From: Oscillospiraceae bacterium
Lineage (GTDB): Bacteria; Bacillota; Clostridia; Oscillospirales; Oscillospiraceae
Length of the DNA: 37,701 nucleotides
Assembly: GCA_017458085.1 (NCBI GenBank)
Contig: JAFTGE010000007.1
Coordinates: 1-37,701, forward strand
Direction: 5' to 3'
The position numbers and the translations under genes were made by a program. Position 1 is the stretch's first letter; each line of letters begins with the position of its first letter. The notes beneath the pieces were generated by a model that did no database searches, was not told the origin of the DNA, and saw nothing but the letters and a program-made list of their open reading frames with translations. Shown here piece after piece: positions 7,797 through 14,912 of the stretch.

Positions 7797-9167
7797 TCAA
7801 AGCTCCTCGAGAACGCACCGGGCGGCAAAGACGCCGCTGGCCGAGGCGTGGGACAGCGAGTGCGTCACGCCGGAGCAGTCGCCAATGACGAACAGGCCGG
7901 GACTGCAGGTTTCCAGGCGCTCGTTGATCTCGACCTCCATGTTGTAGAACTTGACCTCCACGCCGTAGAGGAGCGTGTCGTCGTTGGCGGTGCCCGGGGC
8001 AATTTTATCCAGCGCGTAGATCATCTCGATAATGCCGTCGAGGATGCGCTTGGGGATGACCAGACTCAGGTCGCCGGGAGTGGCGGCCAGGGTCGGGGTC
8101 ACAAAGCTCTCGCGGATGCGGGCCTCGGTACTGCGCCGACCGCGCACCAGGTCCCCGAAGCGCTGCACCATGACGCCGCCGCCCAGCATGTTACTGAGAC
8201 GCGCAATGCTCTCGCCGTAGCCGTTGGAATCCTTGAAGGGCTCAGAGAAGTGCTTGGACACCAGCAGGGCGAAGTTGGTGTTCTCGGTGTGCTTGGCGGG
8301 GTCCTCGTAGCTGTGGCCGTTGACGGTGACGATACCGTTGGTGTTCTCATTGACCACCACGCCGTGGGGGTTCATGCAGAAGGTGCGCACCATGTCCTCA
8401 AACTTCTCCGTGCGATAGACGATCTTGCTCTCATACAGCTCGTCGGTCAGGTGGGAGAAGATCTCCGCCGGCAGCTCCACGCGCAAGCCGATGTCCACGC
8501 GGTTGGACTTGGTGGGAATGTTCAGCGAGGAGCAGACCGACTCCATCCACTTGCTGCCGCTGCGACCGACGGAAATGATGCATTTCCGGCACGTCAGCTT
8601 CTCCTCACCGCAGAAGACCTCATAGCCCTCCTCCGTGCGGCGGATCTCCGTGACGGCGGCGCCAAAGCGGAATTCCACCTTGTCTTTAAGCTCGGCATAG
8701 AGGTTTTCCAGCACCACATAGTTTTTGTCCGTGCCGAGATGACGCACCTGCGCGTCCAGCAGGTGCAGCCCGTTTTCCAGGCACATGCGCTTGATGCGGG
8801 TGTTGGCGGTGGAGTAGAGCTTGGTGCCCTCGCCGCCGTGACTCATGTTGATTTTGTCCACGTACTGCATCAGCTCGATGGCCTGGGCCTTGCCGATGTG
8901 CTCGTAGAGCGTGCCGCCGAACTGGTTGGTGATGTTGTACTTGCCGTCGGAAAATGCGCCCGCGCCGCCGAAGCCGCTCATGATGCTGCAGGTCTGGCAG
9001 TGCACACAGGACTTGATTTTCTTGCCGTCGATGGGACAGCGGCGCCGATCCAGGGGCTTGCCCAGCTCCAGCACGGCGACCCGGACATCCCGGCCCGCGT
9101 GGGCCAGCTCATAGGCGGAGAAGATACCGCCGGGGCCCGCGCCGACAATGATGACATCGTAATCCAT
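7797..9167 (-). CDS. FAD-dependent dehydrogenase (COG2509-type)
   Basis: 456 aa. N-terminal FAD Rossmann motif VIIVGAGPGGIFSAYELA (5-22), a cysteine-rich stretch CPIDGKKIKSCVHCQTCSIM (about 44-63), and a C-terminal FAD-contact motif GLFVIGDCSGVTHSLSHASA. This is the uncharacterised FAD-dependent dehydrogenase family common in Firmicutes; the four clustered cysteines suggest a metal or Fe-S contact. The electron partner and substrate are unknown. AAAGGAAGG precedes the ATG. Transcription starts at a strong promoter (9257-9286), but the leader contains a terminator-like hairpin (9188-9231). Confidence 0.8.
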   Translation of the reverse strand: MDYDVIIVGAGPGGIFSAYELAHAGRDVRVAVLELGKPLDRRRCPIDGKKIKSCVHCQTCSIMSGFGGAGAFSDGKYNITNQFGGTLYEHIGKAQAIELMQYVDKINMSHGGEGTKLYSTANTRIKRMCLENGLHLLDAQVRHLGTDKNYVVLENLYAELKDKVEFRFGAAVTEIRRTEEGYEVFCGEEKLTCRKCIISVGRSGSKWMESVCSSLNIPTKSNRVDIGLRVELPAEIFSHLTDELYESKIVYRTEKFEDMVRTFCMNPHGVVVNENTNGIVTVNGHSYEDPAKHTENTNFALLVSKHFSEPFKDSNGYGESIARLSNMLGGGVMVQRFGDLVRGRRSTEARIRESFVTPTLAATPGDLSLVIPKRILDGIIEMIYALDKIAPGTANDDTLLYGVEVKFYNMEVEINERLETCSPGLFVIGDCSGVTHSLSHASASGVFAARCVLEEL

Positions 9168-9187
9168 AATTAGCCTTCCTTTCGGGA

Positions 9188-9231
9188 GAAAAAAATAAAC
9201 CTCAGATTCCCAAAAAATGGGGAAAATGAGG
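9188..9231 (-). promoter_or_regulatory. attenuator-like hairpin in the dehydrogenase leader
   Basis: Minus strand: CCTCATTTTCCCC pairs with GGGAATCTGAGG around a T-rich loop, followed directly by TTTATTTTTTT. It lies between the promoter (9257-9286) and the start codon (9167), so it can stop transcription before the gene. The leader contains no ATG upstream of the hairpin, so peptide-based attenuation is unlikely. Confidence 0.6.
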
Positions 9232-9256
9232 CGAATTGCAAAATAGTTCCTCGCAA

Positions 9257-9286
9257 ATCATACCACAAAGAGCAAGACGCTGTCAA
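9257..9286 (-). promoter_or_regulatory. promoter of the FAD dehydrogenase gene
   Basis: Minus strand consensus TTGACA (9286-9281), 18 bp spacer, TATGAT (9262-9257) with TGG before it (extended -10). The predicted start is near 9250, giving an 80-nt leader. Confidence 0.75.
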
Positions 9287-9307
9287 GGGGAGGGACATGC
9301 CCTCCCC
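9287..9307 (-). terminator. hairpin downstream of the zinc-ribbon protein gene
   Basis: GGGGAGGG / CCCTCCCC with a 5-nt loop, directly abutting the next promoter's -35 box. It lacks a good T-tract, so termination here may be weak. Confidence 0.4.
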
Positions 9308-9324
9308 ATTCTGTCGCTTGGATT

Positions 9325-11055
9325 TCAGCTTTCCGCGCCGGGCAGATAGACCAGACCGTAGCTGTAAGTGGTGGTGATCGTGGCGGAGGCGCCGGGCGTC
9401 AGGAAGCTCATGCGCTTGAGGCGGCCCTGCTCGTCATAGTCGAAGGTCGTGCGGTCAAGCATGGTGCCGTCTTGCGCGTAGCTCTCCTGCTTGACAAGCC
9501 GCTCCCCGTCGTATTCGTTGCGCAGCGTGGTGGCGGTCCCGTCCTCATGCTCGACGCGCACGCGGTTCCCGTGTTCATCGTATGCCATGGAGCTGCGGTA
9601 ATCCTCCGTTGCGGCGTCGCTGGCAATGCTGTAGCGCAGCGTGCCATCGTCATAGAAGCCGTACTCGTAGCTGTAGAGCGTGACTTCCCCCTGGCCGAGA
9701 TAGCTGCCGTAGGCGTCATAGCGCTTTTCCGTCTGCCCCTCGGTGACGCTGTAGCTGCCGTCGTCCTGATAGACGTAGGCGCTGACGCGGTCGGTCATCT
9801 TTTCGTAGGCGGAAAACAGCTCCGTCTTCGTTGCGATGCGGCCCTGCTCGTCGTAGGTGTATACGGTGGTCAGCGGGCCCTGGCAATCATCCTGGAAGCT
9901 GATCTCCTCCGTCAGCAGGCGGTCAAAGAAGTGGGCGGCGTAGTCGGCGGCGTCCCGGTAAGCGCCAAGCTCGGTGAAAATGTCCCTGGCCTCGGCCGCC
10001 TCACCGCTCTCCAGAAGCTCAAGCCCCTGACGGTAGCGCGCTTCCAGCGCCATGCTCTGGGCGTCCTGATAATCGCCCAGGGAGAGATAGAGCTCGCGCG
10101 CGTCGTCATAGCGGCCGTTTTCCAGCAGCTTGCCCGCACGGGTATAGTCGGAGGCGAGGGCGTCCGCCGTCCGGGAGCGGGAGAGATAGTCCGCGCTGTC
10201 GCGGTAGGAGCCGAGCTTGTCAAAGGCGGCGGCGGCCTCGCTGTAGCTTCCCGCGTCATAGAGGGCGACGGCGGCGTTGTAAGCGCTCTGCCGCCGGGCG
10301 GACAGATAATAGGCGCCGGCAGCAATCGCCGCGATCAGCAGCAGGGGAATGACGATCAGGGCGAGACGCCGGAGCTTGTAGGACCGGCTCTGGCGGCGCT
10401 GCTCTTCACGGCGGGCCTGTTCCGCCTCGGCCTTGAGACGCAGGCTCTTATTTTCCCGCAGCAGCTCTACGTCCAGCAGGGCCTTGACGTCATCGAGCGC
10501 CTGACCGCAGCGGAAGCAGCTTTCGCCGTTGTGGTTGATTTCCCCGCAGGTGCACAGCCACAGATCCTCGGTCTCCAGCGGCACAAAGCGGCTGCGCTCT
10601 GTGGTTTCCAGCCGGTACTGACGGATCAGCTCCGCGTCAAAGAGCCGGTTTAAAAGCTCCTTTTGCTCCGGCAGCGGCTCCCAGACGGCAGCTGTGCCGT
10701 CGTAGCTGTCGCCGTCGTCAAAGTAGACGGCGGTGACCTGCGCCGTAAAGGAGCGCACCGCGCTGTCGCGCAGCAAAACGGCCTCCTTGGAGCCGAACAT
10801 CCGGTCGCGGGCAACCTTCATATCGAGATACTGGTGCTCCTCCCGGCAGATCTCGGCCCTGGCCACGTCGTAGCCGACGACCAGCACCTTGACCGCGGTG
10901 ATGACACGGTCGGAAATGCTGCGCATTTTCAGTTGAGCGAGGACCCGCCCCGTTTGATTGTCCTTGAGCAGGGCTCCCGCGGCGATCACCAGCGGTGCGC
11001 CGGGGGTGTACAGATCGGCGGGCAGGGAATAGAGGCGTGTATAGCGTTCTGCCAT
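9325..11055 (-). CDS. zinc-ribbon, single-membrane-span protein with TPR-like and YD-like repeats
   Basis: 576 aa, function unknown. Order seen: residues 1-160 are a beta-rich domain without a recognised family; a zinc ribbon C-T-C-GEINHNGES-C-FR-C lies near 168-184; then a charged helix (AEAEQARREEQRRQSRSYKLRR) and one membrane segment (LALIVIPLLLIAAIAAGAYYL, about 230-250). After it come at least three TPR-like units with the pattern YxxAxxxFxxLGxYxDA (about 258-370), then a beta-rich tail with repeated YDEQGR / YDEHGNR / YDDGTLRYS motifs like YD/RHS or MORN-type repeats. The basic stop-transfer side suggests that the N-terminal domain is cytoplasmic and the repeats are outside. A clear promoter is present at 11101-11129. 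Confidence 0.7.
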   Translation of the reverse strand: MAERYTRLYSLPADLYTPGAPLVIAAGALLKDNQTGRVLAQLKMRSISDRVITAVKVLVVGYDVARAEICREEHQYLDMKVARDRMFGSKEAVLLRDSAVRSFTAQVTAVYFDDGDSYDGTAAVWEPLPEQKELLNRLFDAELIRQYRLETTERSRFVPLETEDLWLCTCGEINHNGESCFRCGQALDDVKALLDVELLRENKSLRLKAEAEQARREEQRRQSRSYKLRRLALIVIPLLLIAAIAAGAYYLSARRQSAYNAAVALYDAGSYSEAAAAFDKLGSYRDSADYLSRSRTADALASDYTRAGKLLENGRYDDARELYLSLGDYQDAQSMALEARYRQGLELLESGEAAEARDIFTELGAYRDAADYAAHFFDRLLTEEISFQDDCQGPLTTVYTYDEQGRIATKTELFSAYEKMTDRVSAYVYQDDGSYSVTEGQTEKRYDAYGSYLGQGEVTLYSYEYGFYDDGTLRYSIASDAATEDYRSSMAYDEHGNRVRVEHEDGTATTLRNEYDGERLVKQESYAQDGTMLDRTTFDYDEQGRLKRMSFLTPGASATITTTYSYGLVYLPGAES

Positions 11056-11100
11056 GAGTTGTCACCTCTTTCAAAAAAACAGGGTTACATAACACATCTA

Positions 11101-11129
11101 AGTATAGCATCGATGTGCGCTGTTTTCAA
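11101..11129 (-). promoter_or_regulatory. promoter of the zinc-ribbon protein gene
   Basis: Minus strand TTGAAA (11129-11124), 17 bp spacer, TATACT (11106-11101) with TGC before it (extended -10). Confidence 0.75.
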
Positions 11130-11147
11130 TAAGCATTTTTCCCCAAT

Positions 11148-11182
11148 GGCTGATTTTTCGCGTTTTTTTCAAAAAATCGGCC
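11148..11182. repeat. inverted repeat between divergent genes
   Basis: GGCTGATTTTT (11148-11158) and AAAAAATCGGCC (11171-11182) are complementary with one G-T type mismatch. It lies between the zinc-ribbon protein gene (minus) and spoIIP (plus) and could be an operator or an insulator hairpin. A weak SigE-like pair (CCATTTTT at 11181, GGCATAAT at 11204) follows for spoIIP. Confidence 0.4.
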
Positions 11183-11269
11183 ATTTTTCTTTCCGGCGGA
11201 AGGGGCATAATCCCGGCCTCCGGCGCGTAGGAATAGCCCAGAGAGGATGAAACGGGAGGGCGAGGAGAC

Positions 11270-12343
11270 ATGCACAGGATAAACAGGCTCATCATCAGTC
11301 TACTGACCACGGCGGGACTTGCGCTGATGTCGGCGGGCGGACTGCACGGCGCGTGGGACCGGGTGGTGGCCGACCGGCTGGAGACAGAACGGATGAAGAA
11401 TGTGGTGGTGCGCGCGCAGGCAGCAGAGCGCCCGGCGCTGCAGCCGGTGTCGGCCGTCCGCACGGCGGCGGAGACGGCGGCGCCCATGCCGGAGCCTGCG
11501 TCCACGCCCACGCCCACGCCGCCGCCGGTACCGGAGCTGGAGGTCTATGCCGCCCCGGTGACAAACCCCGCCCTGGACGATATCCGGGAGACCACTATCT
11601 CCGGCGGCATGCGCATCAAAAACCAGACCGCGTATTATGTGGACATCGGCGCGCTGCTCAATGAGGGGCCGGGTCTGACCCTTCCCCAGGGAGAGCCGCA
11701 GATCCTCATCATCCACACCCATGCCAGCGAGGCTTACACCCAGGCGGGGCTGGACCGCTACGTAGCCAGCGACAGCTACCGCACGGAGGACACGCAGTTC
11801 AACATCGTGCGCATCGGCGACGAGCTGACCGAGATCCTGACCCAGGCGGGACTGAATGTGATCCACGACAGGGGCATCTATGACTACCCCAGCTATACCG
11901 GCTCCTATACGCGCTCGGGCGAGGCGGTGGAGCAGTATCTGGACAGCTTCCCCAGCATCCGCATGGTGCTGGACATCCACCGGGACGCCCTCGGCAGCGA
12001 GGGCGTGGTGTACAAGACCATGGCCGAGGAGGACGGCACCGTGGCCAGTCAGGTGATGCTGCTGGTCGGAACGGACGAGAGCGGCCTGCCCCATCCGAAC
12101 TGGCGCGGAAATCTCGCCCTGGCGCTGTACCTGCAAAGCGCCGTGGTCGGCGCAAACCCCACGCTCATGCGTCCGGTGGAGCTGGTCTCGCAGCGCTATA
12201 ACCAGCACCTGACGCCGGGCTCGCTGATCGTTGAGGTGGGCAGCAGCGGCAACACCCTGCGCGAGGCGCTCTCCGCCGTCCGGCTGTTCGGCAACGCCAT
12301 TGCCCCGGCGCTGCTGGCGCTGGTGGAGACGGACGCGGAATAG
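11270..12343 (+). CDS. spoIIP: stage II sporulation protein P
   Basis: 357 aa. N-terminal signal anchor (RLIISLLTTAGLALMSAGG, 6-24), a Pro/Thr-rich linker around residues 72-90, then the SpoIIP amidase/endopeptidase domain. Catalytic and zinc-site candidates are His149/His151 in LIIHTHASEAYT, His237 in VLDIHRDALG and Glu322 in LIVEVGSSGNT, in the order known for the family. SpoIIP works with SpoIID and SpoIIM to thin septal peptidoglycan during engulfment, so the organism should form endospores. The linker is encoded by a short CCCACG-type repeat near 11505-11520. Confidence 0.92.
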   Translation: MHRINRLIISLLTTAGLALMSAGGLHGAWDRVVADRLETERMKNVVVRAQAAERPALQPVSAVRTAAETAAPMPEPASTPTPTPPPVPELEVYAAPVTNPALDDIRETTISGGMRIKNQTAYYVDIGALLNEGPGLTLPQGEPQILIIHTHASEAYTQAGLDRYVASDSYRTEDTQFNIVRIGDELTEILTQAGLNVIHDRGIYDYPSYTGSYTRSGEAVEQYLDSFPSIRMVLDIHRDALGSEGVVYKTMAEEDGTVASQVMLLVGTDESGLPHPNWRGNLALALYLQSAVVGANPTLMRPVELVSQRYNQHLTPGSLIVEVGSSGNTLREALSAVRLFGNAIAPALLALVETDAE

Positions 12344-12346
12344 CTC

Positions 12347-12375
12347 TTTACTTTGAAACAAAATTATGGTATGTT
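12347..12375 (+). promoter_or_regulatory. candidate promoter of the rubrerythrin operon
   Basis: TTTACT (12347-12352), 17 bp spacer, TATGTT (12370-12375) preceded by TGG. No convincing PerR box was found. Confidence 0.45.
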
Positions 12376-12422
12376 AGCAGCAGAAGCCATCTTCAAATTT
12401 ATACTGTCAGGAGGCTATTCCA

Positions 12423-12992
12423 ATGAAAAAATGGGTATGTCCCGTATGTGGTTATGTTCATGAGGGCGACACGCCCCCCGAGAAGTGCCCTGTCTGCAAG
12501 GTTCCCGGCAGCAAGTTCACCCTGCAGGCTGAGGAGCTGAGCTGGGCCGCCGAGCATGTGGTCGGCGTCGGCAAGGTCTTCAGCGACGAGGTTCCCGAGG
12601 AAGTTCGCGAGGAAATCATTGCCGGTCTGCGCTCCAACTTTGAGGGCGAGTGCTCTGAGGTCGGCATGTATCTGGCCATGGCCAGAGTCGCCGAGCGCGA
12701 GGGGTATCCCGAAATCGGCGAATACTGGAAGAAGGCCGGCCTGGAGGAGGCCGAGCATGCCGCCAAGTTTGCCGAGCTGCTGGGCGAGGTGCTGACCGAC
12801 AGCACCAAGAAGAACCTGCAGATGCGTGTCGACGCCGAGAACGGCGCGACCGCCGGCAAGACCGACCTTGCCAAGCTCTGCAAGAAGTACAATCTCGACG
12901 CCCTGCACGACACCATCCATGAGATGGCCCGCGACGAGGCGCGTCACGGCAAGGCGTTCAAGGGCCTGCTGGAGCGTTACTTCGGCAAGTGA
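12423..12992 (+). CDS. reverse rubrerythrin (rubredoxin domain first)
   Basis: 189 aa. The rubredoxin-type Fe(Cys)4 site is at the N-terminus (Cys6, Cys9, Cys22, Cys25), followed by a ferritin-like four-helix diiron domain with EGE near 53-55, EEAEH near 112-116 and the second ExxH in DEARHGKAF (about 171-179). The domain order is that of reverse rubrerythrins, NADH-dependent peroxidases that remove hydrogen peroxide in clostridia. A good AGGAGG precedes the ATG. The rubredoxin gene 33 bp downstream is probably its electron donor and shares the transcript. Confidence 0.93.
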   Translation: MKKWVCPVCGYVHEGDTPPEKCPVCKVPGSKFTLQAEELSWAAEHVVGVGKVFSDEVPEEVREEIIAGLRSNFEGECSEVGMYLAMARVAEREGYPEIGEYWKKAGLEEAEHAAKFAELLGEVLTDSTKKNLQMRVDAENGATAGKTDLAKLCKKYNLDALHDTIHEMARDEARHGKAFKGLLERYFGK

Positions 12993-13025
12993 TCAAAACC
13001 CATAATACAGAGGAGGAAACAACAC

Positions 13026-13160
13026 ATGAAGTATGTCTGCAATGTCTGCGGCTGGGTCTATGATGAGGACGAGGCCGGCGTGAAGTGGGAAGATCTGCCC
13101 GACGATTTCGCCTGCGAGCTGTGCGGCGTCGGCAAGGAGGACTTCTCCCCCGAGGAGTAA
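13026..13160 (+). CDS. short rubredoxin
   Basis: 44 aa: MKYVCNVCGWVYDEDEAGVK, then WEDLPDDFACELCGVGKEDF and a short acidic end. Both CxxCG knuckles are present (Cys5/8 and Cys30/33), giving a complete Fe(Cys)4 site. Typical rubredoxins have 52-54 residues; the missing residues are in the loop between the YD turn and the WEDLP segment. GAGGAGG lies about 10 bp upstream. It follows the rubrerythrin gene on the same strand and probably delivers electrons to it. Confidence 0.92.
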   Translation: MKYVCNVCGWVYDEDEAGVKWEDLPDDFACELCGVGKEDFSPEE

Positions 13161-13174
13161 GCGCAACAGGAATC

Positions 13175-13206
13175 AAAAAGCGCCATGGATTTCCATGGCG
13201 CTTTTT
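13175..13206. terminator. bidirectional terminator
   Basis: Near-perfect 15-bp palindrome AAAAAGCGCCATGGA / TCCATGGCGCTTTTT with a 2-nt centre, between the convergent rubredoxin and acyltransferase genes. Confidence 0.9.
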
Positions 13207-13208
13207 CG

Positions 13209-14330
13209 TTATGTTGTCGGCCGCGTGAACAGAAGACGCTTGACGCGGTCGACCAGCTTCTGCATCAGAATGGGGACAGCCAGGCCCGCCGCCACGTAGA
13301 ACAGCGTAAACAGCTTCCCGCCGGGGAGGTAGAAGTAAACCAGGTCGGAGCGGAACAGCTCCATGTCGAAGGCCTGACAGTGGGAGGTCGTGCGCTTGAG
13401 GAAGGCAAAGCCCGCCTTGACCAGCATGAAGCCCAGAAAGTGGTTGGTCATGATGGAAAAGGTGTTGTCCGCGATGGCGTTGAAGCATTTATCGCGCGCG
13501 AGCGTCGACTCCACCAGCCGGGCCACCCGCAGCCAGAACGCGATGCCGAGCGCGCCGGTGATAAAGGGCGTGAGCAAGCCGTCGTTAAAGTTGTCGCAGA
13601 GTGAGATCGTATAGGCGGGGACATGGCCGACGACGATAATCAGCACGTACTGCAGCAAAAGGACAACGGCGAAGTAGACCGCGTGGGGCAGCGTGTCGTA
13701 GCGTTCAAGCACACGGCGGTAAAGGAGGCCGAGCCCGTAGAAGGGGAGAAAATAGAGCGAACGGACAAGGGTCTGCTCCCAGCCGCGGCGAAATCCGCTT
13801 CGCGCCAGATAGATGCCGAGCACACCGAGCAGCAGATACGCCGCAAAGGCCGCAAGCTCCCGCCTGCGTGAGCCGGCGACCCGAAAGACCCGGCGGAACA
13901 GGACGTTGAAAAGCTCCAAAAAGAAAAGCGGCGCGACGAACCAGGAGCCGAGGTTATACTCAAACTGAGAGCCTTCATACAGCGGCATGAGCACCAGCGT
14001 CCGAAAAGACGGAGCCAGGCCGATCGAAAAGCCAAGCGGCCTTAAAACCAGCACGAGCAGCGCGTAGAAGCAGTTCCAGAGGTACAGCGGCACGAGCAGC
14101 CGTTTGACCTTGCGCAGAAGATAGGCGCCCAGGTCCGTCTCGCTGCCGTCGCGGTAGAAATACCCGGAGCAGAAGACAAACAGGGCCAGCACGTACGCAT
14201 AGGGGGAAAACCAGTCATAGAACAGATTGAGGCCGCCGCCGTCACTGTGACAGCATACGACGATGATCATGCCGATGGCGTATAAAAATTTGAACCGGTA
14301 ATCCACGGCGCGTTCTGTCTGCACGCTCAT
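13209..14330 (-). CDS. membrane acyltransferase (acyltransferase 3-like)
   Basis: 373 aa with about ten membrane segments. The start region RFKFLYAIGMIIVVCCHSDG resembles the first helix of the acyltransferase-3 family, where a conserved His sits at its end; here CCHSDG. The segment VFCSGYFYRDG matches the second helix (F-SGYF). These enzymes O-acetylate or otherwise acylate cell-surface carbohydrates. Start 14330 was chosen because AAAGGAG lies 7 bp upstream; the longer reading frame to 14444 overlaps the promoter. No sugar-transferase gene is adjacent, so the acceptor is unknown. Confidence 0.75.
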   Translation of the reverse strand: MSVQTERAVDYRFKFLYAIGMIIVVCCHSDGGGLNLFYDWFSPYAYVLALFVFCSGYFYRDGSETDLGAYLLRKVKRLLVPLYLWNCFYALLVLVLRPLGFSIGLAPSFRTLVLMPLYEGSQFEYNLGSWFVAPLFFLELFNVLFRRVFRVAGSRRRELAAFAAYLLLGVLGIYLARSGFRRGWEQTLVRSLYFLPFYGLGLLYRRVLERYDTLPHAVYFAVVLLLQYVLIIVVGHVPAYTISLCDNFNDGLLTPFITGALGIAFWLRVARLVESTLARDKCFNAIADNTFSIMTNHFLGFMLVKAGFAFLKRTTSHCQAFDMELFRSDLVYFYLPGGKLFTLFYVAAGLAVPILMQKLVDRVKRLLFTRPTT

Positions 14331-14375
14331 GCTTCCACTCCTTTCAACGCGGGAGGACTGCGTTGTCGTATCCGT

Positions 14376-14404
14376 ATTGTACATGGAAAACGGCGGCATT
14401 GCAA
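14376..14404 (-). promoter_or_regulatory. promoter of the acyltransferase gene
   Basis: Minus strand TTGCAA (14404-14399), 17 bp spacer, TACAAT (14381-14376). Confidence 0.6.
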
Positions 14405-14479
14405 GCGCGGGCGAAAAAGAGATGGACAAAAGGTGCCGTTTCATGTATGGCGAACGCCCCGGAACTTTTCAAACGATAC

Positions 14480-14572
14480 GGGAGGAAACATCTGCTATAG
14501 GGTCCGGCATTTACACCGCGGCCTTGAGGCCGCGGGCCTTCAGCAGCCGGTGACAAAGATGTGTTTGCACAT
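14480..14572 (-). pseudogene. possible remnant of a CTP synthase (pyrG) 5' end
   Basis: Reading the minus strand from 14572: MCKHIFVTG, then in another frame LLKARGLKAAV, a stop, and MPDPI. CTP synthase starts with K-(Y/H)-IFVTGG...SLGRLLKARGLKVTIQKFDP, so both blocks occur in the right order, with about 17 codons missing between them and stops after. A perfect 8-bp-stem palindrome (14516-14535) lies within the second block. Such short matches could be coincidental, and the stretch may instead belong to a repeat family. It is certainly not a working gene. Confidence 0.35.
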
Positions 14573-14856
14573 TGCGTTTATTCCCACTCGCCAACCAAAT
14601 CCCTGCTTTAACTGTTTTTGTTTAGGAGATTTGTCTCGACGTGACTCCATTTGATTCCCATTATCCTCAACCCGTGGGGTCTACGGACTTTTGTTATCAA
14701 AAAGCTAGCAAAGCTTCTATCACAGGCCCGAATTGTTGGGCTTGAACGATTAACAGGATTGTTTCACCAGTTTGATACGAGCTCTTTGATGTAATTGCTA
14801 TAGCATGAAAATGGCCAGATTTCAATACTTTCATTGTTGAAAACTGGACAAAACTG
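14573..14856. other. gene-poor, lower-GC stretch
   Basis: This segment is visibly more AT-rich than its surroundings and holds no gene of normal size. Only one short minus-strand ORF (14697-14834) is seen. The composition and broken coding pieces suggest old foreign or mobile-element DNA, but no transposase, integrase, terminal repeats or target duplication could be recognised. Confidence 0.5.
14697..14834 (-). CDS. short ORF of unknown function, possibly a gene fragment
   Basis: 45 codons: MKVLKSGHFHAIAITSKSSY, then a hydrophobic second half ending EALLAF. There is no recognisable ribosome site before the ATG. The amino-acid composition looks like real protein rather than random translation, so it may be the C-terminal piece of a former gene. 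No family is recognised. Confidence 0.25.
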   Translation of the reverse strand: MKVLKSGHFHAIAITSKSSYQTGETILLIVQAQQFGPVIEALLAF

Positions 14857-14882
14857 CCCGCCGCTCCGGGAGGAACGGCGGG
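14857..14882 (-). terminator. terminator of the sigma/anti-sigma operon
   Basis: CCCGCCG / CGGCGGG stem with an inner TCC/GGA extension. On the minus strand it is followed by CAGTTTTGTCCAGTTTTC. It lies 30 bp beyond the stop of the anti-sigma gene. Confidence 0.55.
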
Positions 14883-14912
14883 GTATTAATGGGGCATTTT
14901 AAAGGCCGGGAG

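Noticed and set aside
6876-9173. Plus-strand open frame of 765 codons
   Set aside because: It is the antisense shadow of spoVB and the FAD dehydrogenase, with a His/Gly/Ala/Val/Asp-rich composition, no domains and no ribosome site. Open antisense frames are common in GC-rich DNA.
11500-11525. Short CCCACG tandem repeat
   Set aside because: It encodes the Pro/Thr linker of SpoIIP and needs no separate explanation.
14516-14535. CCGCGGCC-TTGA-GGCCGCGG as a terminator
   Set aside because: Perfect stem, but there is no T-tract on either side and no complete gene ends there; it falls within the possible pyrG remnant.
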